Shown here: one piece after another, positions 8,270-16,549 of the stretch
Position numbering within the stretch: the stretch's first letter is position 1
Layout: each line of letters opens with the position of its first letter
Assembly (NCBI GenBank): GCA_015061805.1
Contig: SUVV01000013.1
Coordinates: 1 to 64,000, forward strand
DNA from: Lentisphaerota bacterium
Lineage (GTDB): Bacteria; Verrucomicrobiota; Lentisphaeria; Victivallales; Victivallaceae
Length of the DNA: 64,000 nt
Direction of reading: 5' to 3'
The notes under the pieces: generated by a model
What the model was told of the DNA's origin: nothing
The model's database searches: none
Seen by the model: only the letters and a program-made list of their open reading frames with translations
Program-made: the position numbers and the translations under genes

Positions 8270-8298
8270 AATATAGCATCAGGCAGCCGATATTGCCA
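8270..8298 (-). promoter_or_regulatory. Promoter of the lipoprotein-murF-murE-SAHH-deaminase operon
   Basis: On the minus strand TGGCAA is followed after 17 bases by TATATT, itself preceded by TGC (extended -10 TGCTATATT). The ATG is about 46 bases downstream. The -35 is weak, the -10 matches the window-wide pattern. Confidence 0.55.
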
Positions 8299-8327
8299 TA
8301 CCCGGAGTCAATTTTTGGAATGATTTT

Positions 8328-9185
8328 TTACTTTCCGCAGATTTTTTCAGCCAGATTTATCAACATGCCGGAAAAACCGGAACGTTCCCGGCGCAATCCA
8401 AGCTTGACGATCTGCCGTGCCTGTTCTGAAACCGACACCTCCGGCACGTCCGCCTTGAATCTTATCACATCATTTCCGGCAGATGGTGACGGCTCTGAAA
8501 CCGGCGGCGGTACCGGATCATTGATGCACACCGTTTCTGCGCTTTGCACCGGTTCTGAAACCGGCGGCGGCACCTGATCATTGAAGCACACCGTTTTTGC
8601 GCTTTGCACCGGTTCCGAAACCGGCGGCGGTACCGGATCATTGATGCACACCGTTTTTGCGCTTTGCACCGGTTCCGAAACCGGCGGCGGCACTGGATCA
8701 TTGATACATGCGGTCACCGCTTTGGTTGCAGCCGGCATACTGATAACATCTCCACCCGGAAGAATATCGTCTGGCAGATTCAGCGGCGACTCAAACAACG
8801 GCTTGGTGGAACATCCGACGAAAGCCTCTGACGGCAGTTTTATTGGATCTGGAGTTGCCGCCGGAATAACCGGAATATTCAAATCCGCCTGAACTCCGGG
8901 AGCAAAAACCTCCGGCTTTTCCGATACGTAAAACAATGCTTTGCAATTGGAACAGGAGTATTCTCCCAAATTGGATTTGTCGATATAAAAATGCTGACGG
9001 CAATGAGGACAGGCAATGCGGCGGTCATTACCTTTGGGAGCAAGTTCGATTGCGAAGGGAACCAAAGCATAATTATAGTAGATATGCTTTTGCTGACATT
9101 TGCCGCACGAAACCTTACGACCGACCTGGACATCAATCCCGACGGCATAAATTTCTCCGCAGCATGGACAAACCATCTTGGTCAT
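8328..9185 (-). CDS. Double zinc-ribbon protein with proline-rich tandem repeats
   Basis: The 285-residue protein has two N-terminal zinc ribbons: CPCC with CGKC (Cys 6, 9, 27, 30) and CPHC with CSNC (Cys 59, 62, 78, 81). Residues about 158-232 are four near-identical 20-residue repeats of the type INDPVPPPVSEPVQSAKTVC, each bearing a Cys. No signal peptide or membrane segment is evident, so the protein is probably cytosolic or peripheral. The start at 9185 is chosen for the GAGGGA site and because longer frames would run into the preceding gene, which ends at 9199. It is the last gene of the SPFH/zinc-ribbon cluster. The function is unknown; zinc ribbons plus a proline-rich arm suggest a scaffold. 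Confidence 0.75.
   Translation of the reverse strand: MTKMVCPCCGEIYAVGIDVQVGRKVSCGKCQQKHIYYNYALVPFAIELAPKGNDRRIACPHCRQHFYIDKSNLGEYSCSNCKALFYVSEKPEVFAPGVQADLNIPVIPAATPDPIKLPSEAFVGCSTKPLFESPLNLPDDILPGGDVISMPAATKAVTACINDPVPPPVSEPVQSAKTVCINDPVPPPVSEPVQSAKTVCFNDQVPPPVSEPVQSAETVCINDPVPPPVSEPSPSAGNDVIRFKADVPEVSVSEQARQIVKLGLRRERSGFSGMLINLAEKICGK
8491..8712. repeat. 60-bp tandem repeat, about 3.7 copies
   Basis: Units start at 8491, 8551, 8611 and 8671, with only a few substitutions between neighbours. The last copy diverges after about 8708. The unit length is a multiple of three, so copy-number change keeps the frame of the zinc-ribbon gene. Confidence 0.95.
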
Positions 9186-9198
9186 AACATCATCCCTC

Positions 9199-10503
9199 TC
9201 ATTTCTCGATAACAAATGCATTTCCGGAATCATCTTCGATCTCTTCGGAAATACCATCTATTTTCTTAAGGCGCAACTTGATATAAGTTTTGCGTTTCTG
9301 ACTGTTTGCAAGCTGTTCAACTTTATCGACTGGCGGTTCATAACGCCGGTCTTCGGCAGCATCGTACCATAAGTTGGGCATCACAATTGGCATAAGTGCC
9401 GTCACTATAAACGCAACGATAGCCCATCCCGCCATAACCAATCCGGAATAGGTTGTAAAGCGCTGTTCAAACTCTTTCAATTTGGCAAGATGCTTACCGA
9501 TCTCACCGACCGGAGCCAGTTTTATTTTAGACTTGCGGATGGCGATCTGCTCACGATAAACAATTCCGGCACAAACCAGCGGCAGAGTCAGAACAATGAA
9601 CATAACTGCATCAACTTTACTCTGAAATGCTGCCAATATCCCCGCACCGATACCAACTGCGGCAATACCGCCTGCAGTGAGACCTGCGGCAATCCATTTG
9701 CGACGGCTGGTAGTCGGAACCGTACCGGCGACTGCACCACTGGCGGCATTCTGCATAACGTAATAACTGCAACCTTCCCATTCATAGACAAAGAGCCAGA
9801 AAGGGATCATCTGCAAAGTGGTTTTACGTTCAATGATCCGCCGGGTGGTATGCAAGTTGCGCTGATATTCACCTGGCAACTGCTCAATGCACTGATCAGT
9901 GACCGACTCATCAAGTGCCGGAACCACGTAAGCTTTTTCTCCGTCTCCGGCGGCAGTGTCACAATTCAGATATGAAATTCCCCGGCAATGTTCAGGATGA
10001 AATGGCAGCGGCATTTCGTCACAGGCAAGTGCCAGACGACAACTGTCGCCTCCCAATCCCCGGTTGTGGATGACTGATGAAGCCGGAGTATAGATCACCG
10101 TAGATCCCATTACCTGACCACTGCTGCCCTGCCAGGCGACACCGTTTTTGGCATTTTCATTTTCATATCCGATATCAGCGGTCCAGGTGGCATCCCATTG
10201 AACTTCCTGGCGGTAAAACGGCCAGAAATTGAGTGTCAATTCCTGTTCAAGCATATTTTCATACAGCGAATCCGGCACATCACTCTTGGAACAGAGAAAC
10301 GCCCGAACCGCACTGCGGAACGCCTGTTCCGAAAAATTTGCCGGGAAAATATCTTCCACTACCGGCTGTTCAGCCGCCTTTGCCGACTGCACCAGAGAAT
10401 TGCACCTGCCGCAATAAGGACAGTTGCCGAATCTCAACGTCGGATCGACAGTTATTGATGCACCGCAACCGGTACACTCCATTACGACATTCTGAAACGC
10501 CAT
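9199..10503 (-). CDS. Zinc-ribbon membrane protein (YdjG-like)
   Basis: The 434-residue protein starts with a zinc ribbon (CTGC at 10-13, CPYC at 28-31, plus Cys 34), continues with about 230 soluble residues containing WPFYRQEVQWDATWTAD and FWLFVYEWEGCSYYVM, and then has three likely membrane segments (about 270-292, 299-315, 353-375) followed by a charged C-terminus. The layout recalls Bacillus YdjG, a zinc-ribbon membrane protein that helps recruit PspA to stressed membranes; that comparison rests on architecture, not alignment. GGAGG lies in the end of the upstream gene, whose stop overlaps the start (TAATG). The neighbour on the other side is the double zinc-ribbon gene. Confidence 0.7.
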   Translation of the reverse strand: MAFQNVVMECTGCGASITVDPTLRFGNCPYCGRCNSLVQSAKAAEQPVVEDIFPANFSEQAFRSAVRAFLCSKSDVPDSLYENMLEQELTLNFWPFYRQEVQWDATWTADIGYENENAKNGVAWQGSSGQVMGSTVIYTPASSVIHNRGLGGDSCRLALACDEMPLPFHPEHCRGISYLNCDTAAGDGEKAYVVPALDESVTDQCIEQLPGEYQRNLHTTRRIIERKTTLQMIPFWLFVYEWEGCSYYVMQNAASGAVAGTVPTTSRRKWIAAGLTAGGIAAVGIGAGILAAFQSKVDAVMFIVLTLPLVCAGIVYREQIAIRKSKIKLAPVGEIGKHLAKLKEFEQRFTTYSGLVMAGWAIVAFIVTALMPIVMPNLWYDAAEDRRYEPPVDKVEQLANSQKRKTYIKLRLKKIDGISEEIEDDSGNAFVIEK

Positions 10504-10868
10504 TATTTATTTCCTCCTTCCGGCCGTGAAATCAATAAAGCAATTCCCCAGCACAGCATCACAAACAATACTATTCCGAGCTGAGCACCAGCCATGATCT
10601 GCCAGGAGAGCCGGGCAGAACACACCAACAGCACCAGCGAGGCAATAAGATAACCGGGCAGCACAAACAAATACAACGGCAAAAGCAATGGGAAATTCCG
10701 GCTGCTGCCTCCGGGACATGGAACAAACAGCAAAATTTCAGCAGCAAGCAGTGAACCGAATGCGATCCACCCGGAAACTGTCATCGCATTGCTCCAAATC
10801 AATACTGCGCCGACCGTGGCAATGATCATTGCTGACAACATCAGAATCCGGATAACCATTTTTTTCAT
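10503..10868 (-). CDS. Small four-helix membrane protein
   Basis: The 121-residue protein is almost all hydrophobic, with likely membrane helices at about 6-26, 31-50, 60-83 and 90-113 and short charged ends (MKKMVIR, SRPEGGNK). No family is recognised. GGAGA precedes the ATG and the stop overlaps the next gene by one base. Its position between an SPFH gene and a zinc-ribbon membrane gene suggests it is a small subunit of the same envelope assembly. Confidence 0.7.
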   Translation of the reverse strand: MKKMVIRILMLSAMIIATVGAVLIWSNAMTVSGWIAFGSLLAAEILLFVPCPGGSSRNFPLLLPLYLFVLPGYLIASLVLLVCSARLSWQIMAGAQLGIVLFVMLCWGIALLISRPEGGNK

Positions 10869-10883
10869 ATTTTGTGTCTCCGG

Positions 10884-11930
10884 TTATTTTTTCAATACTT
10901 TTCCGCACTGCGGGCAGAATCTGGCTCCATCCGGAACCTGCTTGCCACAACAGACGATCACCTGTTCCGCACCGCAAATATGACAAAAACGGGAACCGGA
11001 CTGCAGCGCCGCATTACAGTTCACGCAGCCGGTGGCAACAGGAGCCGACACATTCAAAATTCCGGCAGTACTCTGATTGACAGCTGGTCCGATGGCACCG
11101 CCGACTGCGGCGCCGATGCCGAGTCCGATACCGGCTCCGGCAATGGCTCCGGCGGAACCTTCGTTTTCAGCCGCCCCCTGAAGGACATCAAAAGAGCGCT
11201 CCTGAGTGTAGTTATAACCCAGTATTTCCATATCGGCACGCTTGGCCAAACTGCTGCGGATTGCGGTGATCGCCGGGTCATCCTGCGGGAAATTCACCGA
11301 CTGCACATAAAAATTGATCAGTCCGACTCCGAAATCAGCAAATCCGATCGCCAACTCTTTGCTTAACAATGTTGACAATGCATCCAGATGAGTGTTGATC
11401 TCAAATACTGAACATCCGCTGTTTTTGAAACATCCGGCAATCAAGGTTTTTACCTTGGTCTGAACCATCGCCTTAAAGTAGTCACACAATCTTGCGGTAT
11501 CAAATTCATTGTAGGTTCCGACCAGAGTTTTGAGAAAAAGCTGTGCGTTCTGGATCTGAATACCAAACTGACCGTAACAGCGAACCGGTACCGGGATTTT
11601 GTAGGCAGGATCAAGTATCTGAATAGGGTCTTGTGTTCCCCAGAGCAAATTGAGCGGCATGGTCTTCTGCACAAACCACACCTCTGCCGAATACGGGGTC
11701 TGACCGCCGAAAGGAATCTTGACCAGATTACGCAGCAGCGGCACATTGTCAGTATCAAGAATGTGAGTCCCCGGACCATAGGCATCTGAAACCTCGCCGC
11801 CCAACACCACAAAAGCTTCCTGTGCGGTTGAAACGATCAACCGGGTCGCGGTAGATAAATCATCAGACGGGAACTTCCAGACAAGTTCATCCGGAGAAGC
11901 GTTCCATTTTACAACATCAATAATCGCCAT
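10884..11930 (-). CDS. SPFH-domain protein with C-terminal double zinc ribbon (YdjI-like)
   Basis: The 348-residue protein starts MAIIDVVKWN-ASPDELVWKFP, the hallmark N-terminus of the YdjI/virion-core-type SPFH family, followed by an SPFH domain (residues about 30-260, with EAFVVLGGEV and GTHILDTDNVPLL), a Gly/Ala-rich hydrophobic linker around 265-285, and two zinc ribbons at the end (CVNC...CHIC and CC...CPQC). Known: SPFH proteins form oligomeric membrane scaffolds, and Bacillus YdjI works with YdjG/YdjH and PspA. The start at 11930 is chosen for GGAGGAG directly upstream; a longer frame to 11975 would overlap the preceding gene. No pspA homologue is present in the window. Confidence 0.87.
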   Translation of the reverse strand: MAIIDVVKWNASPDELVWKFPSDDLSTATRLIVSTAQEAFVVLGGEVSDAYGPGTHILDTDNVPLLRNLVKIPFGGQTPYSAEVWFVQKTMPLNLLWGTQDPIQILDPAYKIPVPVRCYGQFGIQIQNAQLFLKTLVGTYNEFDTARLCDYFKAMVQTKVKTLIAGCFKNSGCSVFEINTHLDALSTLLSKELAIGFADFGVGLINFYVQSVNFPQDDPAITAIRSSLAKRADMEILGYNYTQERSFDVLQGAAENEGSAGAIAGAGIGLGIGAAVGGAIGPAVNQSTAGILNVSAPVATGCVNCNAALQSGSRFCHICGAEQVIVCCGKQVPDGARFCPQCGKVLKK

Positions 11931-11940
11931 ATGCTCCTCC

Positions 11941-13224
11941 TCACTTCGCCAGAATGTAATTGCGCACGATTGCATAGAAAATCATAAACGGCGCCAACAC
12001 ATACACCAGATACAGGAACAACAGCGCCGCCGCGATCTTTATGGCAAAGACGATCAGTACACCCCAGTAATTGTGTTCGACATATTTATTGCCGTAACCA
12101 TCGCTGTAAACGGTAACACTTGCCCCTTCCATACTGGCGGCACCGTTCAATGCCGAACCGGTCATCTTACCGAAAATTTTCAGTGAACCGCCCAGCATCC
12201 GGTAAACCAGCGAGCCTTCGCGTACCGGAACCAGATAAGCCGGGGTCCAGAATGCTATCGGAGAAAGAATCACCAGAAGATACATCGGATGCGCCGGGTA
12301 GATACAGAGCAGAATAACATAAAAAATACCCATAAAAATCCGTTTGACCAATCCGGAATCGACCGAAAGCCACGGCGCGATCATATAACGGCGGCGCCAA
12401 TAACAAACCGAATCAGCAAGCGCATTGAGCCGATCGACCGCCTCCGGATCAGTGGGTAATGTGGATGCCACGTCCGCAATCTCGTTTTCCAGAATATCCA
12501 ATTCACTGCGTGAACCGATCTCCACGGCGCCGTCATGCAGCGGCTTGCCGCCGACAGCGTTGTACCAGAGATTCATCACCAGACTTTTGGCATCATTTTC
12601 ACTGACCGAAGCATAGCCTTCGGCGCGCAGCTGTATCATCTGCTCCAGACTGTAAACCGGCGGCCGCATGCCGAGTTCGCGAATGATGATAACCATCATG
12701 ATCACAGCAGAGATCAACGAAAATACAAAAAGGATGATAAAAAGCCGGGCATCCAAACCATTGATCTTATTGTGGAGCGGATGATACTTGAAAAAGAAAT
12801 AATCCCGGATCCGGTCGGCTTCCCGGTAGCGCTCCCGATATGCCTCCATTTCAGCATCGTGCTTTTCCTCAACCGCATTGACTTCACTGGAGGTCAGGCG
12901 GCGGCGCACCACTTCAAAATCCGGATCATCAGTTATGATCTCATCATCATCAACCATGATTTCATCGGCGGGATTTCTGCCGTAACGTTGGGATTTGCGG
13001 GAAGATTTTTTGCCGGCGGATTTTTCCGGGGACGCGACAACTTCAAATTCAGCACTGTTATCATCGGAAACGGTCAGATTCCGGCTCCGGCTTTTTGAAC
13101 TGCCGGAGTTGCCGGATACGATTTCGAACTCCACATCGTCATCGGCGGCACTATACCACGGCACCGCCGTCAACATCACGACGACAGCGGTCAGGATTGA
13201 CAGGGAACCGGTTCGAATAAACAT
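11941..13224 (-). CDS. Membrane protein with signal peptide and acidic repeat-bearing N-terminal region
   Basis: The 427-residue protein begins with a signal peptide or N-terminal anchor (SILTAVVVMLTAVPWYSAAD). Residues about 29-110 are low-complexity and charged, with a short motif three times: VEFEIVSG, AEFEVVAS and PDFEVVRR. A membrane segment (LFIILFVFSLISAVIMMVIII) sits near 160-180, a soluble part with SLVMNLWYNAVGGKPL follows, then two more hydrophobic blocks near 285-325 and 395-425. No family is recognised. GAGGAA in the end of the upstream gene serves the ATG 3 bases later. It is part of the SPFH/zinc-ribbon cluster and could correspond to the YdjH position. Confidence 0.65.
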   Translation of the reverse strand: MFIRTGSLSILTAVVVMLTAVPWYSAADDDVEFEIVSGNSGSSKSRSRNLTVSDDNSAEFEVVASPEKSAGKKSSRKSQRYGRNPADEIMVDDDEIITDDPDFEVVRRRLTSSEVNAVEEKHDAEMEAYRERYREADRIRDYFFFKYHPLHNKINGLDARLFIILFVFSLISAVIMMVIIIRELGMRPPVYSLEQMIQLRAEGYASVSENDAKSLVMNLWYNAVGGKPLHDGAVEIGSRSELDILENEIADVASTLPTDPEAVDRLNALADSVCYWRRRYMIAPWLSVDSGLVKRIFMGIFYVILLCIYPAHPMYLLVILSPIAFWTPAYLVPVREGSLVYRMLGGSLKIFGKMTGSALNGAASMEGASVTVYSDGYGNKYVEHNYWGVLIVFAIKIAAALLFLYLVYVLAPFMIFYAIVRNYILAK

Positions 13225-13227
13225 GAT

Positions 13228-13779
13228 TTATTCCTCTTCACTTACCGTGTGATAAAGTTTCGCAGGGGTTATATCTTTCATTTTCATTGCATTCAGCGGA
13301 GCATATTTAAGCGTAAAACCGGCCGTATCGAACCACGCGGTTGCATTGAAGTAAATCCGTATTTTAACAAATCCGCGCTTAAGAGTTGCTTTGGCGGTCA
13401 TGGTCTTGGATTCTTTCGCATTACGGGTAAACAACACTTTTTTGTCAATAAAAATTTTGATATTTGCATCATTTCCGCCCCAGCTGTTGAACATATTCAA
13501 CGTGAAACGGTATTCACCGGCTTTGGGGATCTGCAAATACCCCTCCCACATAATAAAGCTTTTGTGGTGGATGTTTTTCAACTCATCGCACACATGAATA
13601 TTCATTCCGCGGAATGCGGTGGCTTCATCAACAAAACCGCCATTGGGAACTGAATCCGGCTTATTCTTGGTGTTGACGCTCCAAGCGTAACAACTGGCTC
13701 CGGGGGCAAGTTTGACCTTTTTAGCGCTCAAAGTGGAACAGAGCAGCAGAGCCATGCAAAGAAGTAAAAGACGTTTCAT
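13228..13779 (-). CDS. Secreted PA14-like carbohydrate- or ligand-binding protein
   Basis: The 183-residue protein has a clear signal peptide (MKRLLLLCMALLLCSTLSA). The mature part looks like a compact PA14-type beta-sandwich: IMWEGYLQIPKAGEYRFTLNMFNSWGGNDANIKIFIDKKVLF, then a Lys-rich edge and KRGFVKIRIYFNATAWFDTAGFTLKY. In PA14 proteins the pattern W-G-xx-P-xx-G-xY-F...D-xx-V-I-D is common and the fold often binds glycans. It starts 4 bases inside the preceding gene (ATGA). In the cluster it would act outside the inner membrane. Confidence 0.6.
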   Translation of the reverse strand: MKRLLLLCMALLLCSTLSAKKVKLAPGASCYAWSVNTKNKPDSVPNGGFVDEATAFRGMNIHVCDELKNIHHKSFIMWEGYLQIPKAGEYRFTLNMFNSWGGNDANIKIFIDKKVLFTRNAKESKTMTAKATLKRGFVKIRIYFNATAWFDTAGFTLKYAPLNAMKMKDITPAKLYHTVSEEE

Positions 13780-14429
13780 GTTGTTTTCCCTTTCTTAGAA
13801 CTATTGAATTTACTTTTATGTTTTGGTGGAACAACTTTGGATGGACGGGGACCTGGCTTCCCGGGCATTTTGAATTTGCTTTTGCCGGGGAGCGGATGTT
13901 TCAAATGCGGACGCAACGGTCCGAAACGCGGCGGCACCGGACGGCGCGGGTGAAAACGGTGGTGCGGGTGCAAACGGTGGCGCGGCACTCCACGGTAATA
14001 ATGCCATCCCGGAACATATCTGCGATTAACATAGGTCGTGGAAGAATAGACCGTTTTATGGGAGTAGGATGGAAATTTGATCTTTACATCCGGCAGATCA
14101 ATATCTATTTTGGGAGAAAAATTCAGTGAAGGCAAATTTACTCCGGTCGGCAGCCAGAAGCGGCGACGGATAACTGTCTCCGGCTGTTCACCCCGTTGAA
14201 CATTGCTGGCGTGAGAAATCTCATCCTCACCGATCACAATTTCATCAAACGAATCATCCTGCCAGGAGGCAGCGGCAGAGTTTCCGGAGGATTTTATTTC
14301 GGCGGTTTTAACATTTTCGCCTGCAGACTCCAATTCATCATAAGACACCACTATTGTGTCATTTGCAACTGCGACCCGCGAAATACCGATGATCAATATC
14401 GCGAAAACAATTTTTTTCAACAGAAACAA
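13776..14429 (-). CDS. Exported protein with a strongly basic His/Pro-rich tail
   Basis: This is the first gene of the SPFH/zinc-ribbon cluster. The N-terminus (FLLKKIVFAILIIGISRVAVA) is a signal peptide. After an acidic stretch (DDSFDEIVIGEDEI) comes a tail from about residue 130 rich in Arg, His, Pro and Lys (for example HRLHPHHRFHPRRPVPPR) ending in KKGKTT. No family is recognised. Start choice: an ATG at 14444 lies inside GGAGGGG and has no site of its own, while TTG at 14429 sits 8 bases after that GGAGG, so TTG is preferred. The charge suggests binding to an acidic partner such as an envelope polymer, or metal binding by His; both are guesses. Confidence 0.6.
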   Translation of the reverse strand: MFLLKKIVFAILIIGISRVAVANDTIVVSYDELESAGENVKTAEIKSSGNSAAASWQDDSFDEIVIGEDEISHASNVQRGEQPETVIRRRFWLPTGVNLPSLNFSPKIDIDLPDVKIKFPSYSHKTVYSSTTYVNRRYVPGWHYYRGVPRHRLHPHHRFHPRRPVPPRFGPLRPHLKHPLPGKSKFKMPGKPGPRPSKVVPPKHKSKFNSSKKGKTT

Positions 14430-14498
14430 TTGCCACCCCTCCATACAAAAAATTCTGTACTGCTGAAATAATCAGTTTCTGAAATCTCGTCTTGAGGT

Positions 14499-14527
14499 AA
14501 AATAGCACACCGTCAAATGATTTGCAA
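14499..14527 (-). promoter_or_regulatory. Promoter of the SPFH/zinc-ribbon cluster
   Basis: On the minus strand TTGCAA is followed after 17 bases by TATTTT, preceded by TGC (TGCTATTTT). It lies about 70 bases upstream of the first gene's start, with no other gene between, and would drive the whole seven-gene run. Confidence 0.55.
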
Positions 14528-14597
14528 GTCAACGAACTGTTTTTTTTAACGAAAAATCTGTTCAATAAAAGCGTTACAGAAATTTTATCAAAACGGA

Positions 14598-14616
14598 AAT
14601 GAAAAAATGTTTCATT
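14598..14616 (-). terminator. Weak A/T-rich inverted repeat after the ABC-F gene
   Basis: AATGAAA (14598-14604) faces TTTCATT (14610-14616) across a five-base loop, directly after the stop codon of the minus-strand ABC-F gene. The stem has one G-C pair and no long T run, so it is a weak candidate. Confidence 0.25.
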
Positions 14617-16533
14617 TTATTGAGCCGATATTATCGCTTCCAACTCTTCCCAGCGGGCATAGAGTTGGTCGACCTTGGTCCGGGCGGCAGCCAGTTCAGC
14701 TTCAAACTGCGGCATCGATTTCGCATTTTTCACGAAGAAATCCGGCTCGCTGAAACGGGCTTCGATGGCTTCGAGAGCGGCTTCGGCATCAGCGATATTC
14801 TGCTCCATATTGAGCAATTCCTGCTGTTCACGATAGGAAAGTTTCCGAACCGGGCTCTTTGCCGGAACACTCTTTTTTTCAACCGGTGCCGCTTTGACGC
14901 GCTTACTCTCTTCCGGAACGTTTCCCCGGGCGGCATCGATCAACCGCTGACGGACGCTCAAAAAGTAATCATAATCCCCCGGGGTCGAAAGCGGAACCGT
15001 CACTCCGGGAACAACTTCCTCAAAAGCGATGATATGATTGCAGACCCGGTTCAAAAAGTAACGGTCATGACTGACCACGATCAAGGTTGAATTGTATTCG
15101 GCAAGCGCCTCCTCCAGCACCCGCAACGTGGGCAGATCCAAATCGTTGGTCGGTTCATCGAGGATCAGAAAATTTCCGCCGCGTTTCAGAACTTTTGCCA
15201 GAAGCAGCCGCGCCTTTTCGCCGCCGGAGAGATACTTGACCTTGCCGTTTATCCGCTCATCTTCAAAGAGGAAACGCTTCAAATAGGCGCGGACCGAAAT
15301 CTGTTCCCTGCCGAGCGGGATGACATCCACCCCGCCAGCGACTTCATCATAGACACTCTTATCCTCATCGAGTTCCAACCGGCGCTGATCGATATAATTG
15401 AAGCGTACCGTTTCGGCGATTTTGATATTTCCGGAATCCGGCTGCAATTCTCCGGTCAACATTTTAAGCAAAGTGGTTTTACCAACGCCGTTGGCACCGA
15501 TGATACCGATCTTGTGGGTGGAGTTGAATTCAAAATTGAAGTTGTCAAAAATCTTTCTTTCTCCGAAAGCGAGCGAAAGATTTTTCACATCAACCACCTT
15601 GTTGCCCAACCGTTCCGGTTCCGGTATGACCAGTTCCGAATCCCCCTGCCGCACCGGGGCCTGGATCGCGGACAATTCGTCAAACCGCTTGATGCGCCCC
15701 ATGTTGCGTTTCAACCGGGCTTTGGGTGAACGGCGTACCCATTCGATCTCCCGGCGCAGAAACTTTTCCCGGCGGCTGGTTTCCAGATCTTCAGCGCGTC
15801 TGGCTTCGGCTTTGGCTGCGAGGAAATCGGCATAACTGCCGACACATGAGAAAAATTTTCCGTTTTCCAATTCGATGATGCGGTCGGCGATGCGATCGAG
15901 GAAAAAGCGGTCGTGAGTCACCAGCAAACAGGCACCGCGAAAGTTTTTCAGATAATCTTCAATATATCCGATCGTTGCCACGTCCAGATGGTTGGTCGGT
16001 TCATCAAGCAGCAGCAGATCGGGTTCGCTGATGATCGCCCTGCCGAGAACAACGCGGCGCTTTTCACCGCCGGAAAGTTTGGCAAAAGGGGTATTCTCCA
16101 ACCGCTTAAGATCGAGTTTGTCCAAAGCGGCATCCAGTTTGTTTTCCAGGTTCCACGCATTGCATGAGTTCAAAATATGTTCAATCGCCGAGTGTTCCGG
16201 CGAATTCTGGGAAACTTTGCCGTAATCATCCAGCAGTCCGGCAAAGTATTCCAATCCCTCCCGAAGCACCTCCCGGATATTTTTGGTGGTGACAAAATCC
16301 ACATCCTGATTCATGAAAGCAATGCGCAGACCGTTGCGGATGTGAATATCTCCGGATGCCGGTTTTTCCATCCCGGCAATGATCTTGAGCAAAGTTGATT
16401 TGCCGGAACCGTTGCGGCCGACCAGCGCCAGCCGTTCCCCCTCCATCACCGCAACCGATGCGTTGTCAAAGATGATCTGTCTGCCGATGGACAAATTAAG
16501 ATTTTCGGCGCTCCAAACCGGGATATCTGCCAT
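14617..16533 (-). CDS. uup: ABC-F family ATPase (Uup-like)
   Basis: The 638-residue protein has two ABC domains and no membrane segments. Domain 1: Walker A GRNGSGKST near 40, signature LSGGEKRR, Walker B LLLDEPTNHLD. Domain 2: GANGVGKTT near 345, LSGGEKARL, LILDEPTNDLD. A linker rich in Arg/Lys (RREIEWVRRSPKARLKRN) joins them. The C-terminal 100 residues form a coiled coil (EAALEAIEARFSEPDFF...LAAARTKVDQLYARWEELEAI) typical of Uup. ABC-F proteins act on the ribosome or on DNA recombination intermediates rather than in transport. It is the last gene after carB and the PP2C phosphatase, 16 bases after the latter. Confidence 0.9.
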   Translation of the reverse strand: MADIPVWSAENLNLSIGRQIIFDNASVAVMEGERLALVGRNGSGKSTLLKIIAGMEKPASGDIHIRNGLRIAFMNQDVDFVTTKNIREVLREGLEYFAGLLDDYGKVSQNSPEHSAIEHILNSCNAWNLENKLDAALDKLDLKRLENTPFAKLSGGEKRRVVLGRAIISEPDLLLLDEPTNHLDVATIGYIEDYLKNFRGACLLVTHDRFFLDRIADRIIELENGKFFSCVGSYADFLAAKAEARRAEDLETSRREKFLRREIEWVRRSPKARLKRNMGRIKRFDELSAIQAPVRQGDSELVIPEPERLGNKVVDVKNLSLAFGERKIFDNFNFEFNSTHKIGIIGANGVGKTTLLKMLTGELQPDSGNIKIAETVRFNYIDQRRLELDEDKSVYDEVAGGVDVIPLGREQISVRAYLKRFLFEDERINGKVKYLSGGEKARLLLAKVLKRGGNFLILDEPTNDLDLPTLRVLEEALAEYNSTLIVVSHDRYFLNRVCNHIIAFEEVVPGVTVPLSTPGDYDYFLSVRQRLIDAARGNVPEESKRVKAAPVEKKSVPAKSPVRKLSYREQQELLNMEQNIADAEAALEAIEARFSEPDFFVKNAKSMPQFEAELAAARTKVDQLYARWEELEAIISAQ

Positions 16534-16549
16534 GATATGAACTGTCCCG

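Noticed and set aside
8491-8712. CRISPR-like array
   Set aside because: The units are directly adjacent with no spacers and are coding, so this is a protein repeat.
8465-8831. Short frames on both strands across the 60-bp repeats, giving Arg/Cys-rich repeated peptides
   Set aside because: They arise because the repeat length is a multiple of three. Only the minus-strand zinc-ribbon frame extends into conserved sequence and has a start with a ribosome site.
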